NCBI RefSeq assembly: GCF_900111245.1
Contig: NZ_FOGO01000007.1
Coordinates: forward strand, 62,001-126,000
Source: Streptomyces qinglanensis
GTDB taxonomy: Bacteria > Actinomycetota > Actinomycetes > Streptomycetales > Streptomycetaceae
DNA: 64,000 bases
Reading direction: 5' to 3'
Under the pieces are notes generated by a model. That model saw only the letters and a list, made by a program, of their open reading frames with translations. It was not told the origin of the DNA and made no database searches. Numbering within the stretch: the stretch's first letter is position 1; each line of letters begins with the position of its first letter. A program made the translations under genes and the position numbers. Shown here one piece after another: positions 21,854-30,515 of the stretch.

Positions 21854-23002
21854 TCAGGACGCGAGAGGCGAGGCACCCGGCGTGAGCAGGTCGCTGCGGC
21901 GGGCGGGGCGGGTGAGGGCGAGGAGCGCCTGGTCGTCCTGGGCGGGGCCGGAGCTGTGCCGGTGCACATCGGTGACCAGGAAGTCGAGCACGGTGGGCGG
22001 TTCCGCCGGATAGCCGGTGTTGCGCCGGTAGGCGTCCAGCATCTGCGAGATCCGCTCGGCCGGCTGGTAGAAGGTACCGCTGCGGTCCCGGGCCTCGGTG
22101 ACGCCGTCCGTGAAGCACAGCAGCGTCCCGCCGGGCGGCAGGTCGTAGGTCTCCACCGGCGAGGCCCAGGAGCCCAGCGTCGTGATGCCCAGCGGCGGCG
22201 CCTCCCGGGCGGGCTCCAGCACGCGGGCCCGGCCTGCCGGGTCCAGCAGCAGCGGCGCGGGATGACCGCGGTTGACGAGCCGGACCTGCTCCAGGTCCGG
22301 ACTGAACTCCACGAGCAGCGCCGTGGTGAAGCCCTCTGCCTGTTCGAGTCCGCCCTGCCGCTCACCCTCCCGGACGAGCGTCTCCTCCAGGGTCTCCACC
22401 ACGGTGGGCAGATCGGCGCAGTGGTCGGCGGCGTAGCGGAAGGCGCCGATGTCCGCGCTGACGACCGCGATGGCGGACAGCCCCTTGCCGCGCACGTCGC
22501 CGATCATCGCGCGCACCCCGTAGGGCGTCTCCTGGACCACGTACAGGTCGCCGCCGATCAGTGCGGTCTCGTCGGCGGGCACGTAGCGCGCGGCGACCTG
22601 CAGTCCGCCGGTGCGCTCTGGCGGGGTGGGCAGCACCGCCTGCTGGGCCACCTGTGCGGCGTGCCGGGCCTTGTCGGCGGAGGCGTGGTGCGAGCGCAGG
22701 GTGCGGTTGAGGCCGACCGCCAGCGCGGTGATGGCCACCAGGGTGAGCTGGGTGCCGATGCCGCTCTGCGGCCCGAACGTGCCGTTGGAATAAGCGAGCC
22801 CGGCCTGTGCCGCCATCGCCGCGACCCCCACCGCGATGATCGTCGGCGGTTCCAGCACCGGCGCCGCCACCACCGGTGCGACGGCGAGCAGCGGCGCCGT
22901 GGAGACCCAATGCCGCGCCAGCAGATCCAGCCCGACCGCGAGCACCAGCACCCCGGCGGGCACCCACCGGTAGATCCGTCGCCACACCCACACCTGACTC
23001 AC
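21854..23002 (-). CDS. Membrane-anchored SpoIIE-type PP2C serine phosphatase
   Basis: A 382-residue protein with an N-terminal membrane part (three to four hydrophobic helices, residues 10-105) and a C-terminal PPM/SpoIIE phosphatase domain: IGGDLYVV, GDVRGKGLSA, GHPAPLLLD, FTDGVTEARD and DDQALLAL carry the metal-binding Asp residues. Such phosphatases commonly act on anti-anti-sigma factors in actinobacterial partner-switching. GTG at 23002 (AGGA 7 bases upstream) gives a natural N-terminus; the open frame upstream is shadow sequence. No sensor PAS/GAF domain and no anti-sigma partner gene is nearby, so its pathway is unknown. Ends convergently with the MazG-like gene. Confidence 0.88.
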   Translation of the reverse strand: MSQVWVWRRIYRWVPAGVLVLAVGLDLLARHWVSTAPLLAVAPVVAAPVLEPPTIIAVGVAAMAAQAGLAYSNGTFGPQSGIGTQLTLVAITALAVGLNRTLRSHHASADKARHAAQVAQQAVLPTPPERTGGLQVAARYVPADETALIGGDLYVVQETPYGVRAMIGDVRGKGLSAIAVVSADIGAFRYAADHCADLPTVVETLEETLVREGERQGGLEQAEGFTTALLVEFSPDLEQVRLVNRGHPAPLLLDPAGRARVLEPAREAPPLGITTLGSWASPVETYDLPPGGTLLCFTDGVTEARDRSGTFYQPAERISQMLDAYRRNTGYPAEPPTVLDFLVTDVHRHSSGPAQDDQALLALTRPARRSDLLTPGASPLAS

Positions 23003-23339
23003 CCGGACATCCTGCCCCGCGATCGTGCCGCGGCTCGCATCTCCGCACCGCCGGGTCGGAAGGTTGCGCACACCGTGGTCACCCCGGCCGGCGCGCGCAG
23101 GACGGTCACCGAGGGGCGCCCCGCCCGCTGCACCGCGGGGACGGACGGGCTGAGCGGCCCGTCGGGCCGCCCTCCGGCCGGCTCCGGTACTCCGCACGGC
23201 TGACGCCCGGCCGTGTCCGGTGCCTCCGGGGCGCCGGCGGACAACCCCGGAGGGGCGGGAGGCGCAGCCGTGTCTGCGGAGAGACGTCCGGTGGGCAGCC
23301 GTCGACGCGGCGGCAAGGCGGCAAGGCGGCAAGGCGATC
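23003..23339. other. Intergenic region upstream of the SpoIIE-type gene (337 bp)
   Basis: GC-rich stretch between two leftward genes. It should contain the phosphatase promoter. The only structure I see is three tandem copies of the 8-mer GGCGGCAA at 23309-23332, just after the MarR gene's stop. Confidence 0.45.
23309..23332. repeat. Three tandem copies of GGCGGCAA
   Basis: Perfect 8-bp unit repeated three times immediately downstream of the leftward MarR-like gene; probably a slippage-prone microsatellite with no evident function. Confidence 0.8.
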
Positions 23340-23825
23340 TCAGGGAGCGGTCAGCGCGGTGAAGTCTCCTACGAAGCGGGTGAGGAGGCGGGCCAGGGCT
23401 GCGCGGTCCGGCTCCGGCCAGTCGCGCAGGGCCTCGGCCACGACGCTGCTGCGGAACTCCCTGACGCGGGCGAGCAGCGCCCGCCCCTCGCCGGTGGGCA
23501 CCAGGAGTGAGCGCCGTCCGTCCTGCTGGTCGGCCTCCCGGCGCAGCAGCCCCGCATCCCGCGCCTGGGCGGCCAGCCGGCTGGCACGCGGCTGATCGAC
23601 CCCGAGCACCGCGGCCGCCTCGGTGACGGTGAGCGCGCTTCCCGCCTCGTCCTCGGCCGCGACCGCGTCCACGAGTTCGACCACCGCGTCCGGCAGCCCG
23701 GCATGCGGTCCCGTGCGCTCGCCGCGCCGCTCCGCGAGCCGGGCCAGCGCACGCCGCTTCTGCGCCCGGCGCAGGGCGACCAGCGCGGACTCCAGGGCCG
23801 CGACATCAGGTTCCGGGTCGCCCAC
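23340..23825 (-). CDS. MarR-family transcriptional regulator
   Basis: A 161-residue winged-helix protein. Residues about 50-125 carry the MarR core: TVTEAAAVLGVDQPRASRLAAQA (recognition helix) and the wing DGRRSLLVPTGEGRALL, with the usual DxRxxxxxLT-like pattern present as QDGRRSLLVPT. GTG at 23825 is chosen because GGGGAG lies about 7 bases upstream; an ATG at 23849 would add eight residues and has no ribosome site. The gene diverges from a second MarR-type gene, with a short palindrome between them that could be a shared operator. Ligand unknown. Confidence 0.85.
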   Translation of the reverse strand: MGDPEPDVAALESALVALRRAQKRRALARLAERRGERTGPHAGLPDAVVELVDAVAAEDEAGSALTVTEAAAVLGVDQPRASRLAAQARDAGLLRREADQQDGRRSLLVPTGEGRALLARVREFRSSVVAEALRDWPEPDRAALARLLTRFVGDFTALTAP

Positions 23826-23863
23826 GGCGCACTCCCCTGCACTTGGCATATTGCATAACGAAC

Positions 23864-23877
23864 AACATTCACATGTT
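23864..23877. promoter_or_regulatory. Candidate MarR operator AACAT-N4-ATGTT
   Basis: A 14-bp inverted repeat with perfect 5-bp arms lies in the AT-rich gap between two divergent MarR-type genes. Position, symmetry and AT-richness fit a MarR dimer site; which protein binds is inferred, not shown. Confidence 0.5.
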
Positions 23878-23914
23878 ATTCTACATGCATTACTCCCGGC
23901 GGACGGAGACCGGC

Positions 23915-24364
23915 ATGGACGCGCCCAAGCCCCTCGGCTATTGGCTCAAGCACCTGCACGACCTGCTGGAGCGGCAGCTCGACGCCGCCCTCGCCGATCT
24001 GGGCGTCAGCCGTCGGCACTGGCAGGTGCTGAACACGCTCAGCCGCGGTCCGGCCTCCCGCGACGAACTGGCCCGCGCGCTCGCCCCGTTCTGGGAGGCG
24101 GGCGCCGTGGAGCCGGCGGAGATACTGGACGGCCCCGGGAACGGCCTCGCCGCCCGCGGATGGGCAACCACCGCGGGGCCGAGGATCGAACTCACCGCCG
24201 AGGGCCGCGCCGCGCACGCCCGGATCGCGGACCGGATCGCGCACAGCCGCCGCACCGTCCTGGGCGAGCTCACCCCCGAGCAGTACACCGCGACGGTGCA
24301 CACCCTCTCGGTCATGGCCGCGAACGTGGAGGCCGACCTGGCCTCCGGCGGGCGCCCGGCCTGA
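23915..24364 (+). CDS. MarR-family winged-helix regulator
   Basis: A 149-residue protein with a MarR-like layout: a dimerisation helix (YWLKHLHDLLERQLDAALADLG), then SRRHWQVLNTLSRGPASRDELARAL as the HTH, a weakly conserved wing ending RIELTAEGRAAHARI, and a C-terminal helix pair. This matches the actinobacterial group of MarR proteins of about 150 residues. ATG at 23915 has GGAG 7 bases upstream; an ATG 24 codons earlier lies inside the AT-rich regulatory gap. It diverges from the other MarR gene, suggesting cross- or autoregulation. No transporter or enzyme target is adjacent in the same direction. Confidence 0.8.
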   Translation: MDAPKPLGYWLKHLHDLLERQLDAALADLGVSRRHWQVLNTLSRGPASRDELARALAPFWEAGAVEPAEILDGPGNGLAARGWATTAGPRIELTAEGRAAHARIADRIAHSRRTVLGELTPEQYTATVHTLSVMAANVEADLASGGRPA

Positions 24365-24445
24365 GCACCGGGCCCCCGGCGGCGCACCCTCCCGGACGGC
24401 CCGCGGTGCCCCGGCCCGGCTCCGCGGCTCCACGCCGGAGGCGAC

Positions 24446-25465
24446 TCAGCCGGGCGGCGCCGGCAGCGCGGCGAGCCACTCGGTCAGGATCCGGTTGATC
24501 TCCTCCGGACGCTCCTGCTGGATCCAGTGGCCGCAGTCCTCGAGGATGTGCGAGGCGTGCAGACCGGGAAGGGTCGTGGGGTAGGCGTCGACGGCGTCGG
24601 CCATCCAGGTGGTGGAGGCGTCCCGGCCGCCGCCGGCGAACAGCGAGGGCTGGGTGAGCGGCGCGCCGTCGAAGTCCGCGAGCTCCTCCCAGTCCCGGTC
24701 CATGTTGCGGTAGCGGTTGAGCGCCCCGGTGAACCCGGTGCGCTCGAATTCCCCCGCGAAGAAGTCGAGTTCCTCCTCGGTCAGCCAGGAGGGCAGCCGC
24801 CCGGTGGGGAACCGGTCGCGCATCCGGCCGCCGGGGGCGACGAAATGCGGGCCGGGCGCGCCGTCCGCGGGCATGGTCTCCGCGGACAGCGCGGCGTAGA
24901 CGCCCGCGAGCCAGCCGCGCACGTCGGGCTCGATCTCGCCCTCCGCACGGCCGGGCTGCTGGAAGTAGGAGATGTAGAACTCCTCGCCCCTGCCGATCCG
25001 GGAGAAGACCTCGGAGGGCCGGGGGCCGCCCCGCGGGCTGTAGGGGACGCTCAGCATGCCCACGGCCCGGAAGACGTCCGGCCGCAGCAGACCGGAGTTC
25101 GCAGCGATCGGCGAGCCCCAGTCGTGCCCGACGACGACCGCGGTCCGCTCCCCCAGGGCCCGCACGACCGCGACGTTGTCCTCCACCAGGTCGAGCATCC
25201 GGTACGCGGCCGTCCCGGCGGGCTGCGAGGAGCGGCCGTAGCCGCGTACGTCGATCGCCACGGCGCGGTATCCGGCCGCGGCCAGCACGGGGAGTTGGTG
25301 CCGCCAGGAGAACCAGGACTCGGGGAAGCCGTGCACGAGCAGCACCAGCGGTCCGGTGCCCTGTTCGACCAGATGGATCCGGCCCGCCGGGGAGGGGACC
25401 AGCCGGTGGGTCAGGGGCCCGGTCCGGTCGCTCTGATCGGTCTGGTCGGTGGCCTGCCGGGACAT
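24446..25465 (-). CDS. Epoxide hydrolase-like alpha/beta hydrolase
   Basis: A 339-residue hydrolase with HGFPESWFSWRHQ (oxyanion hole), the nucleophile elbow VGHDWGS with Asp rather than Ser, a cap domain in the middle containing Tyr residues, and the catalytic His in EDCGHWIQQERP. This combination is that of soluble epoxide hydrolases (Mycobacterium EphA/EphB-like), which open epoxides through an alkyl-enzyme ester. Haloalkane dehalogenases share the fold, but HGFP and the DCGHW ending favour epoxide hydrolase. Natural substrate unknown. The first 25 residues are hydrophilic. Confidence 0.83.
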   Translation of the reverse strand: MSRQATDQTDQSDRTGPLTHRLVPSPAGRIHLVEQGTGPLVLLVHGFPESWFSWRHQLPVLAAAGYRAVAIDVRGYGRSSQPAGTAAYRMLDLVEDNVAVVRALGERTAVVVGHDWGSPIAANSGLLRPDVFRAVGMLSVPYSPRGGPRPSEVFSRIGRGEEFYISYFQQPGRAEGEIEPDVRGWLAGVYAALSAETMPADGAPGPHFVAPGGRMRDRFPTGRLPSWLTEEELDFFAGEFERTGFTGALNRYRNMDRDWEELADFDGAPLTQPSLFAGGGRDASTTWMADAVDAYPTTLPGLHASHILEDCGHWIQQERPEEINRILTEWLAALPAPPG

Positions 25466-25622
25466 CTACCCCTCCGGAGCTGCTGAACTGCCGAACGCCG
25501 CACCCGGCCGGCGACCGGGCACCCTGGCAACGATCATGGGGCCTGTCCCGTCCGAACGCCACCCCCCGCAGCGCGCTCGGCCGTCGGCGGCGCCGGAAGC
25601 GCCCCGCCGCGCCCGCCCGACG

Positions 25623-26465
25623 TCAGCTCTCCGGCGCAGCGGCGCGCGAGCCCGCGGCGGGCAGCAGCCGGAGCTTCTCGTCGCTCTCCGAGCCGGGGAC
25701 GGCCGTGTACACCAGCAGCGTCTGGCCCTGGTCGGGATCGAGGAGCACCTGGCAGTGCACCTCGATCTCCCCCAGCTCGGAGTGCAGGAACCGTTTCGGC
25801 TCCACCCGCGGCGCCCCCACCTCATGGGCGCTCCAGTACTCGGCGAACTCCTCGCTGGTCTCCAGCAGTTGTCCGACCAGCGCCTCGGCCCGGCTGCCCC
25901 GGCCCTTCCGGGAGTAGGCGGCCCGCAGCTCCGAGGCGAAGAACCGGCTGTGCCGCGGGCGGTCCTCCTCCGGGAACAGCAGCCGGGTGGCCGGGTCGGT
26001 GAACCAGCGGTAGTACAGGCTGCGGGCAACTCCGACGAACCGGGACTCGTCACCGAGGAGCCCGGTGGCCAGAGGTGTCTGCCAGAGCGTCTCGGCGAGG
26101 TCGTTGATGACCTGCGCCGGGGTGTCGTCCAACCGGCCCAGGATGCGCATCAGCCCGGGAGTGATGTGGTCCGAACCGGTCCGCGGAGGTGCGTTGTGCC
26201 CCGCGACCTGGAAGAGGTGGTCCCGCTCGGGGAGCGACAGATGCAGCCCCTGGGCGATCGCGGCCAGCATCGGCGCCGACGGCTGCGGTCCGCGCTGCTG
26301 CTCCAGGCGGCTGTAGTAGTCCGTGGACATGCCGCTCAGGGCAGCCGCCTCCTCGCGGCGCAGCCCCCTGGTCCTGCGCCGCGGACCGCGGGGCAGCCCC
26401 ACGTCCTCCGGTTGCAGAGCCTCCCTGCGGGTGCGCAGGAAGTCCGCGAGCTGTGCTCGGTCCAC
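25623..26465 (-). CDS. XRE-family regulator (MmyB-like, HTH plus ligand-binding region)
   Basis: A 280-residue regulator. The N-terminal HTH (about 5-75) includes RRTRGLRREEAAALSGMSTDYYSRLEQQRGPQPS, and the remainder is the MmyB-type putative ligand-binding domain (RILGRLDDTPAQVINDLAE, NPATRLLFPE-like DPATRLLFPE, and a C-terminal EIEVHCQVLLDPD). The family is abundant in streptomycetes and usually controls an adjacent oxidoreductase, here probably the SDR gene directly upstream. GTG at 26465 follows AGGGAG; further upstream the frame runs through tandem repeats. Ligand unknown. Confidence 0.86.
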   Translation of the reverse strand: MDRAQLADFLRTRREALQPEDVGLPRGPRRRTRGLRREEAAALSGMSTDYYSRLEQQRGPQPSAPMLAAIAQGLHLSLPERDHLFQVAGHNAPPRTGSDHITPGLMRILGRLDDTPAQVINDLAETLWQTPLATGLLGDESRFVGVARSLYYRWFTDPATRLLFPEEDRPRHSRFFASELRAAYSRKGRGSRAEALVGQLLETSEEFAEYWSAHEVGAPRVEPKRFLHSELGEIEVHCQVLLDPDQGQTLLVYTAVPGSESDEKLRLLPAAGSRAAAPES

Positions 26466-26478
26466 GGTCTGCCACTCC

Positions 26479-26534
26479 CTGTCCGTCGCTCGCTGTCCGT
26501 CGCTCGCTGTCCGTCGCTCGCTGTCCGTCGCTCG
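26479..26534. repeat. Four perfect 14-bp tandem repeats (CTGTCCGTCGCTCG)
   Basis: Four identical, contiguous copies lie between the SDR stop and the XRE regulator start, 14 bases upstream of the regulator's GTG. The unit is not itself palindromic. Position suggests either promoter/operator spacing or simple slippage; copy number may vary between strains. Confidence 0.9.
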
Positions 26535-26568
26535 CCGGTACGGTGCCATTCTCCCTCCCCCCGGTCGC

Positions 26569-27324
26569 CTACAGGAGCATGCCGCCCGATGCCTCGATGC
26601 GCTGGCCGGTGATCCAGGACGTGCCCTCGGCGAGCAGTGCCGCGGCAGCGGCGCCGATGTCGTCCGCCTCGCCGACCCTGCCCATCGCGGTGACCGCGCC
26701 GAGAGCGGACCGGGTCTCCTGCCGGTCGCGGACGGCGCCCCCGCCGAAGGCGGTCGCGGTGGCACCGGGGGCCAGGACGTTGACGGCGATACCGCGCGGC
26801 CCCAGTTCCTTGGCGAGATAGCGGGTGAGGACCTCGACCGCGCCCTTCGCCGCCGCGTACGCGGACGTCTCGGCGGCGACGAAGCGGGTCAGTCCGGTGG
26901 AGGTGTTGAGGATCGTGCCGCCGTCCCTGAGCAGCGGCAGCAGCGTCCGGGTGAGGAAGAAGACGCCCTTGACATGGACGTTCATCAGCCCGTCGAAGTC
27001 TTCCTCGGTGGTCTCCACGAACGGCTTGTGCACGCCGTGTCCGGCGTTGTTGAGCAGGATGTCGAAGTCCTCGCGGTCCCAGTGCTCCTCGAGCGTCCCG
27101 CGCACGGTGTCGGCGAAGGCCGGGAAGGCGGCGGTGTCCGAGGTGTCCAGCGGCAGCGCGACCGCTGTCCGGCCCAGCGCGCGGAGCTGTGCGGTGACGG
27201 CCTCGGCCTCGTCCGCGTGCGAGCGGTAGGTGAGCAGTACGTCGGTGCCGGCCTCGGCGAGATGCAGTGCGGTGCTGCGGCCCAGTCCGCGGTTGGCACC
27301 GGTGATCAGAGCGATGCGGGTCAT
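26569..27324 (-). CDS. SDR-family oxidoreductase
   Basis: A 251-residue short-chain dehydrogenase: TGANRGLG cofactor motif at about residue 8, NNAG, the catalytic Ser in NTSTG and YAAAK (Tyr/Lys). The acidic residue after the second strand is replaced by YRSH, which favours NADP(H). It resembles glucose/3-oxoacyl-type reductases but the substrate cannot be named. ATG at 27324 with GGAGAA 8 bases upstream is preferred to the GTG six codons earlier. The XRE/MmyB-type regulator gene follows in the same direction. Confidence 0.86.
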   Translation of the reverse strand: MTRIALITGANRGLGRSTALHLAEAGTDVLLTYRSHADEAEAVTAQLRALGRTAVALPLDTSDTAAFPAFADTVRGTLEEHWDREDFDILLNNAGHGVHKPFVETTEEDFDGLMNVHVKGVFFLTRTLLPLLRDGGTILNTSTGLTRFVAAETSAYAAAKGAVEVLTRYLAKELGPRGIAVNVLAPGATATAFGGGAVRDRQETRSALGAVTAMGRVGEADDIGAAAAALLAEGTSWITGQRIEASGGMLL

Positions 27325-27528
27325 GCCGTGTTCTCCGTTCACGAAGCGGGTTCCTGCAGCTCAACGGTGCCGCGGGCGGGGAACGGGAGGAAGGCAGCAC
27401 CTGTCCGGGGATCGCCGGTCCCCCCTTAGGGTGCGAGGGGGCGGTGGAGAACAGGACTTCGACCACCGTGAACTTTTCCGTCCGCCTCGCCGTCGAAGGC
27501 TGTGCACGGTCCGACAGCGGGGGGACAG

Positions 27529-27552
27529 CACGAGCAGGGACACGAGCAGGGA
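27529..27552. repeat. Tandem duplication of a 12-mer (CACGAGCAGGGA x2)
   Basis: Two contiguous copies lie just upstream of the DUF4232 lipoprotein start at 27566; the second supplies the GGGA ribosome-binding bases. Confidence 0.7.
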
Positions 27553-27565
27553 GTCGACGAGAGCG

Positions 27566-28411
27566 ATGGCACCGGACGCGGACATGACCTACGCCACCCC
27601 GAGGGCGAACCGGCGCGCGCGGACGGCCCCTGCCGCGGGCGGCAACCCCTTCACGCGGCGCGACCGCCTCCGGCATCCGGCGAGAGCCGCCGCGTCGGCT
27701 GCCGCGGCGCTGGTGGCAGCGGGGCTGCTGGCCGGGTGCGGCAGCCAGGACGGCGGCGCCCCGGAACTCCGGCGGGTCTCCGGTGAGGCGACGCCCGCGG
27801 GAATCTCCCCGTCCGGCAAGGAGAAGGGCGACAGCGCGAAGGACGGCGACAGCAAGGGCAAGAAGGGCGAGGGCGGGAGCACCGAGCCCTCCGCTTCGGC
27901 CTCCGAAGGCTCCGGCGGCTCCGCGGACGGCGGCTCCGGTGGCGGCGGCGCGGAAGCGGGCGGCGACGGCGCAGAGCCCGGCTCCGGCTCGGGGGGCGCG
28001 TGCGCGACCTCGGACCTCAAGGCGTCCATAGGCCCCAACCACCCGGGGGCCGGCCAGCACCACCACGCGCTGGTCTTCACCAACAACTCCGGCAGCACCT
28101 GCACGATGAGCGGCTTCCCGGGGTTCGCCTTCGTCGACGCCTCGGGGAACCGGGTCTCCGTCCCCCCGCAGCGCGAGGGCAGCAGCTCGCAGCAGGTCGA
28201 ACTGGCGCCCGGCTCGAGTGCCTGGGCCCCGCTGTCGTTCGCCGATCCGCGGATGACGGGCACCGCGACCGTCACCCCGGACGGTGCCCTGCTCACCCCG
28301 CCCGACCAGCAGTCCTCGCTGCGACTCGGGTGGTCCGGCGGTCCGGTGACCGCGTCGGGGGACGCCTCGGTGCCGAAGATCGGCCCGGTCTCCCCCGGCA
28401 CCGGCGGCTGA
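27566..28411 (+). CDS. DUF4232-domain lipoprotein
   Basis: A 281-residue exported lipoprotein. A twin-arginine-like basic N-terminus leads to a hydrophobic segment ending in the lipobox LLAGC near residue 58. A long Ser/Gly/Glu/Lys low-complexity linker follows (about 60-145), then a DUF4232 domain with paired cysteines (GGACATSDL and GSTCTMSGFPG), as is usual for this domain. DUF4232 proteins are frequent streptomycete surface lipoproteins of unknown function. ATG at 27566 is used; the ATG at 27584 would also keep the signal. A small membrane protein gene follows in the same direction. Confidence 0.85.
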   Translation: MAPDADMTYATPRANRRARTAPAAGGNPFTRRDRLRHPARAAASAAAALVAAGLLAGCGSQDGGAPELRRVSGEATPAGISPSGKEKGDSAKDGDSKGKKGEGGSTEPSASASEGSGGSADGGSGGGGAEAGGDGAEPGSGSGGACATSDLKASIGPNHPGAGQHHHALVFTNNSGSTCTMSGFPGFAFVDASGNRVSVPPQREGSSSQQVELAPGSSAWAPLSFADPRMTGTATVTPDGALLTPPDQQSSLRLGWSGGPVTASGDASVPKIGPVSPGTGG

Positions 28412-28455
28412 GCGCCGCGCCCCGCACCCGGTCCGCAGACCCCGAAAGGATCCAG

Positions 28456-28740
28456 ATGAGCGACCAGCACACCGGCGAGCCCCGCCCCCCGGCGGCGGAT
28501 CCCGCACCGTGGTGGGCCGGTACCGGGCCGATCGGCGGAGTCGTGCTGATCCTGCTGGGCCTGGGGGCGGCCGCCGCCCTCTTCGTCACCGGCCACGCGG
28601 CCCCGGACGCGTACCTGAACCTGTACGGAGCCGCCAAGGTCGTGGCTGTCGGTCTGGTGGTCGCAGGGACCGGCCTGCTCGCCGGGCGGCGTCGCACGCG
28701 TGAGGCGTGCGACGCCGCCCGGCCGGACGGGGAGCGGTAG
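28456..28740 (+). CDS. Small two-helix membrane protein of unknown function
   Basis: A 94-residue protein with a Pro-rich cytoplasmic N-terminus and two hydrophobic segments (about 27-47, IGGVVLILLGLGAAAALFV; and about 58-78, AAKVVAVGLVVAGTGLLAG), ending in an Arg-rich tail. A GAAAGGA ribosome site sits 5 bases before the ATG. It follows the DUF4232 lipoprotein by 44 bases in the same orientation and may be co-expressed with it. No family recognised. Confidence 0.68.
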   Translation: MSDQHTGEPRPPAADPAPWWAGTGPIGGVVLILLGLGAAAALFVTGHAAPDAYLNLYGAAKVVAVGLVVAGTGLLAGRRRTREACDAARPDGER

Positions 28741-28767
28741 CCGGACACCGGGCCCCCGGCCGGCCGC

Positions 28768-30012
28768 TCAGTGCGCGGAAGTCCGCGGGCGCAGCACCAC
28801 CGGGAGGGTCTGGTGGCCGTTGCTGATGAGCGAGGGAACGGGGCGCAGCTCCTCCTCGGGGACGCCCAGCCGTGCGTCGGGGAACCGGGCGAAGAACTTC
28901 TCCAGCGCCGTGATGCCCTCCAGCCGGGCGAGCGGGGCGCCGAGGCAGAAGTGCACGCCGTGGCCGAAGGCGAGGTGCTCGGGGCCGGGATCGGTGCGGG
29001 TGAGGTCGAAGGTGTCGGCGCTCTCGCCGTGCCAGTCGGGGTGCCGGTTGGCGGCGGCGTACGAGGCGAGGACCGGCTCGCCCTTGGCGATGACCTGCCC
29101 GTCGGGCAACGGGATGTCGCGGACTGCGAAGCGCAGCGGCAGGTGCTTGACGGCCGGTTCGAAGCGCAGCGTCTCCTCGACCACGTCGGCCCAGTTGGCG
29201 CGGCCCTCCCGCACGAGCGCGAGCTGCTCGGGGTGGGTGAGCAGCACGGTGATGGCCTGGTCGAGGAGGTTGACCGTGGTCTCGTAGCCCGCGCTGATCA
29301 TCAGCAGCAGGGTGTCGCGCAGTTCGGCCTCCGAGAGCGCCGACCCGTCTCCCTCCTCGTCCCGCGCGTCGATGAGCAGGGAGGTCATGTCCTCGCCCGG
29401 CTGCCGGCGCTTCTCGGCTATCAGTTCGTCCAGCACCCTGTAGAGGCTCGCGGTGTTGGCGGCGGCCTCCTCGGGGGTCAGCGTGGTGGCGAAGACGTTG
29501 TCGACCAGTTGCCGGAAGCCCGCACGGCGCTCCTCCGGCACGCCCATCAGGTGGCAGATGACCTGGATGGGCAGCGGGTAGGCGAACAGCTCCCGCACAT
29601 CCGCCGCTTCCCCTTCGGGGGTGCGCGCCAGCACGTCCAACAGGTCGTCGACGATGCTCTCGACGCGCTCGCCGAGCGCCGCCACCCGGCGTGCGCTGAA
29701 GGACGGGGCCACCATCCTGCGCAGCCTGCGGTGGTCGCTGCCGAACGAGGTGAACATGTTCTCCACCGCGACCCACAGTGCCAGCGGCCAGGTGGGGACG
29801 GTCTCGGCGAACTGCGGCCAGTGCTGCCGCGCGTCCTTGGAGACGTCCGGGCCGGTCAGCAGCTTCTTGAGGAGGACCGGGTCGCTGACCGACCAGGCGG
29901 TGACGCCCAGCAGGTCGACCCGGGTCGCCGGCCCCCGCGCATGGAGGGCCTTGTGTTCACCGTGCGGGTCGCTGCCGGTGGGATCGAGAGTCAAAAGCTC
30001 GGGAACAGACAC
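28768..30012 (-). CDS. Cytochrome P450
   Basis: A 414-residue bacterial class I P450. The heme-binding loop FGHGVHFCLGAPLARLE carries the Cys ligand; the I-helix shows MISAGYETTVN with the acid-threonine pair, and the K-helix EETLR the ExxR. It should accept electrons from a ferredoxin and hydroxylate an unknown substrate; no ferredoxin gene is adjacent. GTG at 30012 gives a normal N-terminus (PELLTLDP...); a GTG 19 codons upstream is possible. The gene lies alone, not in an evident biosynthetic cluster, so a catabolic or tailoring role cannot be decided. Confidence 0.92.
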   Translation of the reverse strand: MSVPELLTLDPTGSDPHGEHKALHARGPATRVDLLGVTAWSVSDPVLLKKLLTGPDVSKDARQHWPQFAETVPTWPLALWVAVENMFTSFGSDHRRLRRMVAPSFSARRVAALGERVESIVDDLLDVLARTPEGEAADVRELFAYPLPIQVICHLMGVPEERRAGFRQLVDNVFATTLTPEEAAANTASLYRVLDELIAEKRRQPGEDMTSLLIDARDEEGDGSALSEAELRDTLLLMISAGYETTVNLLDQAITVLLTHPEQLALVREGRANWADVVEETLRFEPAVKHLPLRFAVRDIPLPDGQVIAKGEPVLASYAAANRHPDWHGESADTFDLTRTDPGPEHLAFGHGVHFCLGAPLARLEGITALEKFFARFPDARLGVPEEELRPVPSLISNGHQTLPVVLRPRTSAH

Positions 30013-30515
30013 GGTGAGTCGCAATCTCCGTTCGCGGGGCGGGGAATTGACGCGGTGACGCCTGCCCACAGTACGAGCCGATCACGCGTCCGTGTAGGGG
30101 GCAGACGGTGCAAGATCATCTCACGCGGTACGGCGTGCGCCCGGGCCCCGGCGGCCCGGCCCTCCGGTCGTACGCTCCCCCACAGTGCCGACGGAGGCCG
30201 GACTGCTCCCCGCACCGACGCGGGCCGGTTCCGAAGCCGTCGCGCGCAGCGGGGAGTTGACCGTGCGCCGTCCTGTCCCGGCGCAACGGGTGCGGCGCGC
30301 CGCAGTGTTCCGCGGCCGGTCTCCGGGCCGCTCCCCGGCGGTCGGCCGGACGGCACCGGGCACCGGTCCTGCCCTGGCCCCGGGCACTCCTGCGGGGCCG
30401 GCCGCCGCCCCGGCAGGAGCCGGGTCGGCGGCGGGCCGGGCGGACAGCCGGTGCGGGATTCCGGGTTCCCCCCGGTGTTCCCTCAGCGTTCCCGCAGTGT
30501 TCCCGCAGAGCCCCC
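30013..30515. other. Intergenic region (503 bp) without a supported gene
   Basis: Lies upstream of the leftward P450 gene and downstream of the small exported protein gene. Overlapping open frames on both strands are Pro/Arg/Ala-rich and have no ribosome sites or domains. Near the right end (30465-30530) several imperfect GTTCCC-GCAG direct repeats occur. I see nothing else. Confidence 0.45.

Noticed and set aside
26479..26534. CRISPR-like array
   Set aside because: The four 14-bp units are contiguous with no spacers, too short for CRISPR repeats, and no cas genes are present.
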